Positions 7,437 to 17,702 of a stretch of DNA of 64,000 nt are shown here, piece by piece. The stretch is from contig NZ_JASJND010000001.1 in assembly GCF_030065535.1 (NCBI RefSeq), forward strand, positions 664,742 to 728,741, given 5' to 3'. Made by a program: the position numbers and the translations under genes. The notes beneath the pieces are model-generated. The model worked only from the letters and a program-made list of their open reading frames with translations. It was not told the DNA's origin and searched no databases. This DNA is from Microbacterium dauci (GTDB lineage Bacteria; Actinomycetota; Actinomycetes; Actinomycetales; Microbacteriaceae). Positions within the stretch are counted from its first letter, which is position 1; every line of letters starts with the position of its first letter.

Positions 7437-8792
7437 ATGAGCATCGGCGTCTTCGACCTGTTCACGGTGGGGATCGGGCCCAGCAGCTCGCACACCGTCG
7501 GGCCGATGCGCGCGGCATCCGATTTCATCTCCCGAGTGGATGCCGCCCGCGTCACGCGGCTGCAGGTCGACCTCTACGGGTCGCTCGCCGCAACCGGCCG
7601 CGGCCACGGAACGCTCGGCGCGGTGCTCCTCGGTCTCGAGGGGTTCCGGCCCGACGAGATCCTGCCCGAACAGGTCGACGAGCGCCTCGCCGCGATGCGT
7701 GAGTCCGGCCGACTCCGCGTCGGCGGCGTCACCGAGCTTCCGTTCGCCGAGGACGACATCGTCCTGCACCCGCTCACCGAACTCCCCGGTCACAGCAACG
7801 GCCTGCGCCTGCAGGCCTGGCACGGCGATGTGCTGCTCGACGACGCGGTCTACTACTCGACCGGAGGCGGCTTCATCACACGCGACGGCGAGACCGCCGC
7901 GCAGGCGGTCGACGTGCCGGTGCCGTTCCCGTTCGAGACGGCGGCCGAGCTCCTCGCGCACTGCGAGCGCGAAGGCTTGTCGATGGCCGACGTGCAACTG
8001 CGCAACGAGGAGTCGACGCGCTCGGATGCCGAGATCCGAAGTGGCATCCACACCCTGGCCGACGTCATGGCGGCATGCGTGGCCTCGGGAGCCGCTCGCG
8101 AGGGAGTGCTCCCCGGCGGACTGAAGGTCGCGCGCCGCGCGCCGGCGTGGCACGCGCGGCTCGTCGCATCCGACCCGACCGGCCACGATCCCGCGCTCTG
8201 GCAGGAGTGGGTGAACTTCGTCGCCCTCGCGGTCAACGAGGAGAACGCGTCCGGCGGTCGCATCGTCACCGCGCCGACGAACGGCGCGGCCGGGATCATC
8301 CCCGCCGTCCTCCACTACGCGACCCACTACGCCGCCCCCGACCGCGCACGCGACGACGTGGCCGTCCCGTTCCTGCTGACCGCGGCGGCGATCGGTGTGC
8401 TCTACAAGGCGCGCGCCTCGATCTCGGGCGCCGAGGTCGGTTGCCAGGGCGAGGTCGGGTCCGCGTCGTCCATGGCCGCTGCAGGGCTCGCCGAAGTGCT
8501 CGGCGGGACGCCGCGGCAGGTCGAGAACGCCGCCGAGATCGCGATGGAGCACAACCTCGGTCTCACCTGCGACCCCATCGGCGGCCTCGTCCAGATCCCG
8601 TGCATCGAACGCAACGCGATCGGTGCCGCCAAGGCGGTCAACGCTGCCAAGATGGCGCTGTGGGGCGACGGCAGTCACCGGGTGTCGCTCGACGAGGTCA
8701 TCGTCACGATGCGTGAGACCGGGCGCGACATGCACAGCAAGTACAAGGAGACGGCGCAGGGCGGCCTCGCCGTCAGCGTCGTGGAATGTTGA
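7437..8792 (+). CDS. sdaA: L-serine ammonia-lyase, single-chain [4Fe-4S] type
   Basis: 451 residues, beta and alpha domains fused, converting L-serine to pyruvate and ammonia. [15 protein letters not shown] marks the N-terminal domain. The cluster cysteines are [11 protein letters not shown] (Cys336), LGLTCDP (Cys378) and VQIPCIE (Cys389). The final residue is Cys451 (VVEC), which in the Legionella enzyme inserts into its own active site as the fourth iron ligand. It is the first gene behind the glycine riboswitch, so serine made from glycine (via serine hydroxymethyltransferase, elsewhere) would be drained to pyruvate. The ATG has only a weak Shine-Dalgarno sequence. Confidence 0.95.
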   Translation: MSIGVFDLFTVGIGPSSSHTVGPMRAASDFISRVDAARVTRLQVDLYGSLAATGRGHGTLGAVLLGLEGFRPDEILPEQVDERLAAMRESGRLRVGGVTELPFAEDDIVLHPLTELPGHSNGLRLQAWHGDVLLDDAVYYSTGGGFITRDGETAAQAVDVPVPFPFETAAELLAHCEREGLSMADVQLRNEESTRSDAEIRSGIHTLADVMAACVASGAAREGVLPGGLKVARRAPAWHARLVASDPTGHDPALWQEWVNFVALAVNEENASGGRIVTAPTNGAAGIIPAVLHYATHYAAPDRARDDVAVPFLLTAAAIGVLYKARASISGAEVGCQGEVGSASSMAAAGLAEVLGGTPRQVENAAEIAMEHNLGLTCDPIGGLVQIPCIERNAIGAAKAVNAAKMALWGDGSHRVSLDEVIVTMRETGRDMHSKYKETAQGGLAVSVVEC

Positions 8793-8799
8793 GGAGCCG

Positions 8800-9918
8800 A
8801 TGACCGACCCCACCCCACAGCCCCGGCACTCGCCGCTGCACGAGGTGCACGCGGCGCTGGGCGCCTCGTTCACCGACTTCGGCGGCTGGCTCATGCCGGT
8901 GCGCTACACGTCCGACCTCGCCGAGCACCACGCGGTGCGGCAGGCTGCGGGCCTCTTCGACATCTCGCACATGGCGGAGTTCCTCGTCACGGGAACCGGC
9001 GCGGCCGCGTTCCTCGATTACGCCCTCGCCGGTCGCGTCTCGACGATGAAGGTCGGCAAGGCGAAGTACTCGCTCCTGCTGACGGACGGCGGCGGCGTCG
9101 TCGACGACGTCATCGTCTACCGTCGGGGCGACGAAGACTTCCTCGTCATCTCGAACGCGAGCAACCGAGCGGCCGTCGCCGCAGCCTTCGACGCTGTCGA
9201 GATCGTCGACGCGACCGTCGAGGACATCACCGATGCGATGTCGCTCATCGCCGTGCAAGGCCCGAACGCCCGCGCCATCCTCGAGCAGACCGCCGGCATC
9301 GAGGGGGTCGAGCCGGCCCTCGCAGACCTCGGCTATTACGCCTGGGCCGCAGGCACGTTCCAGGGTTCGCACCTCTTCATCGCACGCACCGGGTACACGG
9401 GCGAAGACGGCTTCGAGCTGATGATCCCGAACGGGCACGCCGCCGCCCTGTGGCAGGCGGTGACGGATGCCGGTGCCGCGCACGGCCTCGTCCCCGCCGG
9501 CCTCGCCGCACGTGACACGCTCCGTCTCGAGGCGGGCATGCCGCTGTACGGCCACGAGCTCGGCCTCGAGACCCATCCCGCGCAGGCTGGCCTCGGCCGG
9601 GTCGTGGCATCCGACAAGGAGGCCTTCGTCGGCAAGGACGGGCTCGCCGCCCGCGACCTGACCGATGCGCCCGTCCTCGTCGGCCTCGCCGCTGAGGGGC
9701 GCCGCGCCGGTCGCGCCGGCTACGAGGTGTTCGACGGCGACACGCGCGTCGGCGAGATCACCTCGGGCGCCCTCAGCCCCACCCTCGGCCATCCCATCGC
9801 GATGGCGTTCGTCCACCCCGCGGCATCCGCTTCGGGCACCACCCTGACCATCGACGTGCGCGGAACCCGCATCCCCGCGACCGTCATCGACCTGCCCTTC
9901 TACCGGAGACAGAAATGA
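8800..9918 (+). CDS. gcvT: Glycine cleavage system T protein (aminomethyltransferase)
   Basis: 372 residues. It transfers the methylene group from lipoyl-GcvH to tetrahydrofolate and releases ammonia. GCV_T motifs include [28 protein letters not shown] and the C-terminal barrel domain with [13 protein letters not shown]. The GAGGAG ribosome-binding site overlaps the sdaA stop, and the gcvT stop overlaps the gcvH ATG, so translation is coupled through the operon. Confidence 0.97.
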   Translation: MTDPTPQPRHSPLHEVHAALGASFTDFGGWLMPVRYTSDLAEHHAVRQAAGLFDISHMAEFLVTGTGAAAFLDYALAGRVSTMKVGKAKYSLLLTDGGGVVDDVIVYRRGDEDFLVISNASNRAAVAAAFDAVEIVDATVEDITDAMSLIAVQGPNARAILEQTAGIEGVEPALADLGYYAWAAGTFQGSHLFIARTGYTGEDGFELMIPNGHAAALWQAVTDAGAAHGLVPAGLAARDTLRLEAGMPLYGHELGLETHPAQAGLGRVVASDKEAFVGKDGLAARDLTDAPVLVGLAAEGRRAGRAGYEVFDGDTRVGEITSGALSPTLGHPIAMAFVHPAASASGTTLTIDVRGTRIPATVIDLPFYRRQK

Positions 9919-10288
9919 CCGATCTCACCGCCCTCTCCTACACCGCCGAGCACGAGTGGATCGCCTTCGACGGCGACATCGCGACCGTCGGCATCACCGA
10001 CTACGCCGCCACCCAGCTCGGTGACGTCGTCTTCGTCGAGCTGCCCGCCGTCGGCTCCGCCGTCACGGCCGGTGCCGTCGTCGGCGAGATCGAGTCGACC
10101 AAGTCGGTCGGCGAGCTGTACGCCCCGCTCTCGGGCGAGGTCGTCGAGGTCAACGGCGCCGTCGTGGACGACCCGTCCTCGGTCAACGCCGGCGCGTTCG
10201 ACGCCTGGCTCGTCAAGATCAAGGTCGACGGCACGCCCGACGGCCTGCTCGACCGCGACGCGTACGTCGCGCTGACGGGCGGCGAGGC

Positions 10289-10292
<4 letters not shown>
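9915..10292 (+). CDS. gcvH: Glycine cleavage system H protein (lipoyl carrier)
   Basis: 125 residues, the normal size. The lipoylated lysine is Lys63 in [15 protein letters not shown]. It shuttles the aminomethyl group between GcvP, GcvT and the shared L protein (dihydrolipoamide dehydrogenase), which is not encoded here. Both ends overlap neighbours by four bases (ATGA with gcvT, GTGA with gcvP). Confidence 0.97.
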
Positions 10293-13168
<2,876 letters not shown>

Positions 13169-13169
13169 C

Positions 13170-13204
13170 CCCGGGTGAGCCGCGCATTGCGCGGCTCACC
13201 CGGG
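13170..13204 (+). terminator. Terminator of the sdaA-gcvTHP operon
   Basis: A perfect 16-base-pair stem (13170-13185 with 13189-13204, arms starting CCCGGGTGAG) and a 3-base loop immediately follow the gcvP stop. There is no T-tract after it, as is common in high-GC actinobacteria. Confidence 0.85.
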
Positions 13205-13216
13205 CGCTCTCGCCGG

Positions 13217-13246
13217 GGTGGGATGCCGCGTGCGTGGCATCCCACC
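13217..13246. repeat. Intergenic hairpin GGTGGGATGCC/GGCATCCCACC plus a direct repeat
   Basis: Perfect 11-base arms with an 8-base loop. The 15-base right portion, GGCATCCCACCGCCC (13236-13250), recurs as a direct repeat at 13264-13278. It contains the over-represented GGATGCC motif in both orientations and could act as a second terminator. Confidence 0.6.
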
Positions 13247-13286
13247 GCCCGGCGTCCGCCCCCGGCATCCCACCGCCCTGGCGGCG

Positions 13287-13352
13287 AGAGAACATCTGCG
13301 ACCCGAGAGAATGGGTGTTACCCGTTCTCTCGGCCGTCGGTTGTGCTCTCGA
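13287..13352. repeat. Nested palindromic element, copy 1
   Basis: Outer arm CGAGAGAACATCTGCG near 13287, inner arms CCGAGAGAATGGG and CCCGTTCTCTCGG around 13303-13334, and a degenerate outer right arm ending GCTCTCG near 13349. The reading frame of the broken AbiEi/nuclease gene ends inside it at 13318. A second copy lies on the other side of that gene. Confidence 0.7.
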
Positions 13353-14354
13353 TGGATGCCGCACCGCGACGTCTCGAACCGCGGAGCGAACTGAGCAGCC
13401 GGTCGTATGGTGCGAGAGTCTGTATGAGCGAGTGCAGGCGCGGGAGGTCGGGTGCACGCAGCTGCATCAGGCCGTGGCCCAGGAGGAGGTCGCGCAGCGG
13501 CCAGACGCGCGCGACATCGATCCAGCCCCAGTGAGCGATTGCGCGGATGCCACCGCCCAGGAGCCTTCTGTCACGGGCATGCCGTTCGCGGAGCAGTGCG
13601 GAAGGGTCGCCGAAGCGCCCGTCGTACTTGAACTCGCCGTCCGCTTCGCCGAGGAGTCTCAGGTTCCGCCACCAGAAGTCGCCGCGGTCGATCCGACCAC
13701 CCTCGGCCGCGAACTCCTGTTGGAGGACGGCCGGTGGGAAGCCCAGCCATTCCAGCGCAGCGTCGCTGATCGACTCGAGGACACTCTCCCGCTGCGCCGA
13801 CGCGCGGTCGATGACCCACCGCGCATGCGCCCGGCCTCGACTCGTCGTCCGGGTCTCGTTGTCACCGCGGAGGGTTTCCGGCGTCAGCGACGGGTCGCCC
13901 CGGAGGGCCGCATCGGCCGCAGCCAACCCGATCGCGTTGTCTCGATACCGCGCGACGCGGGAGTGGTCACGATGAGCCCACCGTCGATGATCAGGTCGGG
14001 CATCGTGGTGACCCGATGAGTGCGGATGCCGCCTGACTCGCGAGCAGCGTGGCTTGCGGGGACGAGCACGTGCACGGTGACCGGGTCGCCGATCACCGGC
14101 ATCCCGAGCAGCGCCGCGGCTGATTCGTGGCAGAACACCGCGTCAGGGTGCGTCAGCGCGACGGCGTGCACACGAACGAGATATCTCTCCCACGGACGGA
14201 GCGCCGTCCACGTCACTGTCGGGGTGAAGACTCCCGGGCGCACTCGCACGAGCTCGCCCCGCGCGATGGCTCGCTCGGGGTGAGGAACATCCGCGCGCCG
14301 AAGGAGGGTGACGGCGCACGGTGAGATGGCCGGACGGATCGCACGCAGCAGCAT
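13318..14354 (-). pseudogene. AbiEi-like HTH + DUF559/VSR-like nuclease protein, frameshifted
   Basis: Two frames read as one protein. The 5' part (14354 down to about 13955) begins MLLRAIRPAIS and carries an AbiEi-antitoxin-type winged-helix region (LLRRADVPHPERAIARGELV, then RVRPGVF) and a middle domain ending MPDLIIDGGLIVTTPA. The continuation, VARYRDNAIGLAAADAALRG, is in another frame (about 13950 to 13318) and leads to a PD-(D/E)XK-like region with LGFPPAVLQQEF, DFWW and GEADGEFKYDG. Related Microbacteriaceae proteins have a few residues between these parts, so a short deletion with frameshift near 13950-13962 is likely. GGAGGGGAG precedes the chosen ATG. Sequencing error is the alternative explanation. 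Confidence 0.72.
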
Positions 14355-14404
14355 CCCGTCATGCTCCCCTCCGGCAAGGTGCGGGCACACAGATGCACGG
14401 CGTT

Positions 14405-14431
14405 GTGGATGCCGCGCGCCGCGGCATCCAC
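14405..14431. repeat. Hairpin GTGGATGCCGCG / CGCGGCATCCAC
   Basis: Perfect 12-base arms with a 3-base loop between the frameshifted gene and the CPBP gene. It may terminate transcription from the minus-strand CPBP gene. It is built around the over-represented GGATGCC heptamer. Confidence 0.6.
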
Positions 14432-14499
14432 GTGTGGAGAAAGCGCCCCACGTCGGCACATGCCCCTCCCAGCACGAGCCGGCGTCCGGCGTCCGACGT

Positions 14500-14566
14500 C
14501 GAGAGAACACCTGCGCCCCGAGGGATCGGGTAGCCGCCGTTCTCTCGGCGCGCACATGTTCTCTCG
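14500..14566. repeat. Nested palindromic element, copy 2
   Basis: Outer arms CGAGAGAACACCTGCGC (from 14500) and GCGCACATGTTCTCTCG (to 14566) match at 15 of 17 positions as inverted repeats. Inner arms CCGAGGGATCGG and CCGTTCTCTCGG are also inverted (9 of 12). The layout and sequence match copy 1 at 13287-13352. It lies about 150 bases upstream of the frameshifted gene. The rest of 14355-14651 holds no gene that I can support. Confidence 0.72.
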
Positions 14567-14651
14567 CGGTCAGACGAGCGGATGCCGCGGACGAGCGGAT
14601 GCCGCGCGCCCGCCGGGCCGCATTGCGCGCGAGCGGAGGCCGCGCGCGGCG

Positions 14652-15431
14652 TCACCCGCCAGGCGGGGCGAAGACGCCGGGCCACCAGGCAGCGGCGAGG
14701 GGATAGCCCACGAACGCGATCACATCGATCACGACGTGGGCGACGACGAGCGGCATGACGCGGCCCCAGCGGTGGTACACCCAGCCGAAGACGACGCCCA
14801 TCGCGATGTTGCCGACCAGCGGGCCGAAGCCCTGGTACGTGTGGTAGGCGCCGCGCAGCCCCGCGGTCGACAGGATGATCGTCCACGTGCTCCAGCCGAG
14901 CCGACGCAGCCGGTCGAAGAGGTAGCCGACCATGACGACCTCTTCGAGGAGCCCGGCCCGCAGCGCGGCGAGCAGCAGCAGGGGGATCGTCCACCACGAC
15001 GAGTCCAGCGGCGAGGCATCCACCTGCACGGTGATCCCGAGCGTGCGCCCGAGCGCGTAGAGCCCCAGTCCGGGGATGCCGATCACGGCGACCAGCAAAA
15101 GCCCGCCCGAGACGTTCCGCCCGAAGCGCTCGAAGGTCAGCCCGATCTTCCGGAATCCGGATGCCGCCGGCTCCCACAGCAGGTAGATGGCGAGGGCCAC
15201 CGGTGCGAGTCCGAAGACGTACGCGAGCACCTGTTCCAGCACGTCCCAGAAGGCGGTCGCTCCGGCGCCGGGGTTCAGCGAGGTCTGCTGATCGCCGAGC
15301 GGTGCCCGCGTCAGCGCTTCGAGGAGCGAGATGACCGAGTAGACCGCCGACCGGCCGATCGACAGCGTGAGGATGATCGCGATCTCCCACCACAGCCGGC
15401 GGTGGTCGGTGGGCTGGGGGAGCGTGGTCAT
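14652..15431 (-). CDS. CPBP-family intramembrane metalloprotease
   Basis: 259 residues with about six to seven hydrophobic segments. The CPBP (Abi/CAAX protease) motifs are LLEEVVMVGYLFDRL (glutamate pair), GAYHTYQGFGPLVGN (first histidine) and LVVAHVVIDVIAF (second histidine and Asp). The usual arginine of the EExxxR motif is not obvious. Substrates are unknown; the family includes CAAX prenyl proteases and bacteriocin-immunity proteins. I start at MTTLPQP, the first Met before the first membrane segment; an in-frame upstream extension to 15476 is less likely. It is divergent from the transporter operon. Confidence 0.82.
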   Translation of the reverse strand: MTTLPQPTDHRRLWWEIAIILTLSIGRSAVYSVISLLEALTRAPLGDQQTSLNPGAGATAFWDVLEQVLAYVFGLAPVALAIYLLWEPAASGFRKIGLTFERFGRNVSGGLLLVAVIGIPGLGLYALGRTLGITVQVDASPLDSSWWTIPLLLLAALRAGLLEEVVMVGYLFDRLRRLGWSTWTIILSTAGLRGAYHTYQGFGPLVGNIAMGVVFGWVYHRWGRVMPLVVAHVVIDVIAFVGYPLAAAWWPGVFAPPGG

Positions 15432-15551
15432 CCCGTCAGGATGCCACGACCGCAGGCACCCGGACGCGTATGCCACCCGTGCACGAACCGACCCGCGACA
15501 CGCGGTCGAATCGCGCAGAAAAATGTGCGGCGAGGCGTCCGGATTATCAGA

Positions 15552-15635
15552 TTGTCACGTGCCTGTGGCCCTGAGTTAAGGATATGTAACGATTGCCGAC
15601 CCCGTTTGCCGGGTTCTGGGAGGCCTGCTTAGTGT
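15552..15635 (+). promoter_or_regulatory. Promoter region of the peptide ABC transporter
   Basis: Two candidates lie in this AT-richer stretch. One is TTGTCA (15552-15557) with TTAAGG/TAAGGA 18-19 bases on. The other is TTGCCG (15606-15611) with TAGTGT (15630-15635) at 18-base spacing. The second leaves a leader of about 55 bases to the GTG start. The remainder of 15432-15696 has no gene. Confidence 0.45.
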
Positions 15636-15696
15636 GTCCGTATCCGTGCCCGGACTGTTTTCAGTGCGGGCGCATAACCCTTGCACAGGAGGAACA

Positions 15697-17529
15697 GTGA
15701 GAATCAGGCGCATCTCGGCTGCGGTGGCGATCACCGCTGCCGGAGCTCTCGCGATCTCGGCGTGCGCGCCGGGTGGAACGGGTACCGACGGCGACGACTC
15801 TGGTCTCGTCGAAGGCTCGTCGATCACCGCCGCGTGGAACCAGGCGTTCTACTCGATGAACGGCAACACGTCGTTCGGTAACGCCACCGCGAACAACAAC
15901 ATCAACTACCTGGTGTTGGACGGCTTCAACTACTACAACAACACCCCCGAGCTGGTGCAGAACACCTCCTTCGGCTCCTACGAGCTCGTCTCGGAAGACC
16001 CGCTGGTCGTCAAGTACACCGTTGCTGACGGTGTGAAGTGGTCCGACGGCACCGATGTCGACGCCGCCGACCTCCTCCTGAACTGGGCCGCACTGTCGCG
16101 TTCGCTCGACACCCCCGACTTCGACCCGGGTGAGTTCACCGACCCCGAGACGGGCGAGTTCACCGACGCGTTCCCGACCGACGTCGTCTACTTCGACTCG
16201 GGTGCGACTCCGGACGCCGGCCTCGGCCTCGTCTCGAAGACGCCCGAGATCGGCGACGACGGCAAGTCGATCACCCTCGAGTACGACAAGCCGTTCGTCG
16301 ACTGGGAGCTCTCGTTCCCGTCGCCGCTCCCGGCGCACGTCGTCGGCAAGAAGGCCCTCGAGGTCGAGGATGCCGCCGAGGCCAAGCAGGCCGTCATCGA
16401 CGCCATCAACAACGAGGATGCCGCCGCGCTGGCGCCCATCTCGTCGTTCTGGAACGGTGGCTTCAACTTCACCGCGATGCCGGAAGACCCCGACCTCGTC
16501 GTCGGCTCGGGCCCCTACGTCATCAGCAACTTCGAGGCGGACCAGTTCATCACGCTGACCGCCAACCCGGAGTACGCGGGCGAGAACACCCCGAACATCG
16601 AAGAGATCACGATCCGCTTCATCCCCGACCCGCTCGCTGCGGTGCAGGCGCTGGAGAACGGTGAGGTCGACATCATCCAGCCGCAGGCGACTGCCGACCT
16701 GGTGACCGCCCTCGACGCGATCGACAACATCACGGTGAGCACCGGCCTCGGTGGCACCTACGAGCACGTCGACCTGCAGTTCGACAACGGCAAGAACCCC
16801 GAGAACATCTTCTCGAACCCGCTTGCCCGTGAGGCGTTCCTCAAGACGATCCCGCGCCAGGAGATCGTCGACACGCTCATCAAGCCGATCATCGGTGACG
16901 ACGCGATTCTCCGTGACTCGCAGCTGTTCGTCCCGGGTGCTGAGGGCTACGACGACTCGGCTGCCGCCAACACGTCGGCTGACTTCGCCGAGGTCGACAT
17001 CGAGGGCGCCAAGGCGCTGCTCGAGGAGTCGGGCATCACCGACACCTCGGTCTGCATCCTCTACGCGTCGAACAACCCGCGTCGTGTCAACGAGTTCTCG
17101 CTGATCCAGGCGTCGGCTGCTGAGGCCGGCTTCGAGGTCACCGACTGCGGTTCGGAGGACTGGGGCGGCCTGCTGGGCACCCCCGGTGCCTACGACGCTT
17201 CGCTCTTCGGCTGGCAGTCGACGAGCCTCGGTGTCACCAACTCGCTGCCGACCTTCCAGACCGGTGCGATCAACAACCTCAACTACTACTCGAACGAGCG
17301 TGTGGATGAGATCGTCGCCGAGCTGAACCTGACGTTCGACGCTGCGAAGCAGATCGAGCTGCAGGCGGAGATGGACAAGCTGCTGTGGGAGGACTTCTAC
17401 GGCGTCACCATCTTCCAGTTCCCCGAGGTCACCGCGTACAGCGACCGCGTGGAGGGCATCGACTCGTCGATCCTCGCCCCGACGGTGTTCTGGAACGCGT
17501 GGGACTGGTCGGTCACCGGAGCCGAGTAA
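15697..17529 (+). CDS. ABC transporter substrate-binding lipoprotein, family 5 (peptide type)
   Basis: 610 residues from a GTG preceded by AGGAGG. A lipoprotein signal peptide with lipobox AISAC places lipidated Cys23 at the new N-terminus. The body is an SBP_bac_5 fold: FNYYNNTPELVQN near the start, VKWSDGTDVDAADLL, the YDKPF strand and LFGWQSTSLG near the C-terminal lobe. It delivers an oligopeptide or a similar ligand to the permeases encoded downstream; the ligand cannot be predicted. Codon use is highly biased, suggesting strong expression, and two hairpins follow the gene. Confidence 0.93.
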   Translation: MRIRRISAAVAITAAGALAISACAPGGTGTDGDDSGLVEGSSITAAWNQAFYSMNGNTSFGNATANNNINYLVLDGFNYYNNTPELVQNTSFGSYELVSEDPLVVKYTVADGVKWSDGTDVDAADLLLNWAALSRSLDTPDFDPGEFTDPETGEFTDAFPTDVVYFDSGATPDAGLGLVSKTPEIGDDGKSITLEYDKPFVDWELSFPSPLPAHVVGKKALEVEDAAEAKQAVIDAINNEDAAALAPISSFWNGGFNFTAMPEDPDLVVGSGPYVISNFEADQFITLTANPEYAGENTPNIEEITIRFIPDPLAAVQALENGEVDIIQPQATADLVTALDAIDNITVSTGLGGTYEHVDLQFDNGKNPENIFSNPLAREAFLKTIPRQEIVDTLIKPIIGDDAILRDSQLFVPGAEGYDDSAAANTSADFAEVDIEGAKALLEESGITDTSVCILYASNNPRRVNEFSLIQASAAEAGFEVTDCGSEDWGGLLGTPGAYDASLFGWQSTSLGVTNSLPTFQTGAINNLNYYSNERVDEIVAELNLTFDAAKQIELQAEMDKLLWEDFYGVTIFQFPEVTAYSDRVEGIDSSILAPTVFWNAWDWSVTGAE

Positions 17530-17538
17530 GTCGTCCGA

Positions 17539-17577
17539 TCGGGTTCCCCTCACCGTGATCCGGTGAGGGGAACCCGA
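17539..17577 (+). terminator. Intercistronic hairpin 1 after the binding-protein gene
   Basis: Perfect 16-base arms (17539-17554 and 17562-17577, core GGGTTCCCCTCACC) with a 7-base loop, ten bases after the stop. It probably stabilises the binding-protein mRNA and limits read-through into the permease genes. Confidence 0.8.
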
Positions 17578-17584
17578 GGACTGG

Positions 17585-17612
17585 GGTGCAGGTCCCCTCG
17601 GGGACCTGCACC
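17585..17612 (+). terminator. Intercistronic hairpin 2 after the binding-protein gene
   Basis: Inverted repeat GGTGCAGGTCCCC/GGGGACCTGCACC followed by a T-containing stretch (TTCGCTTGTT). With hairpin 1 it forms a tandem attenuator ahead of the permease genes. Confidence 0.75.
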
Positions 17613-17702
17613 TTCGCTTGTTAGGCTTCTCCACACCGCGCGTCGACGCCGGCCCGATCGGCCTGCGTCACGCTCACCCGATCGACAGGTGGCCGCACCC
17701 CC

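Noticed and set aside
14359..15393. Alternative minus-strand frame across the CPBP gene and copy 2 of the palindrome
   Set aside because: Low-complexity Arg/Ala composition and no membrane pattern, whereas the CPBP frame has all family motifs.
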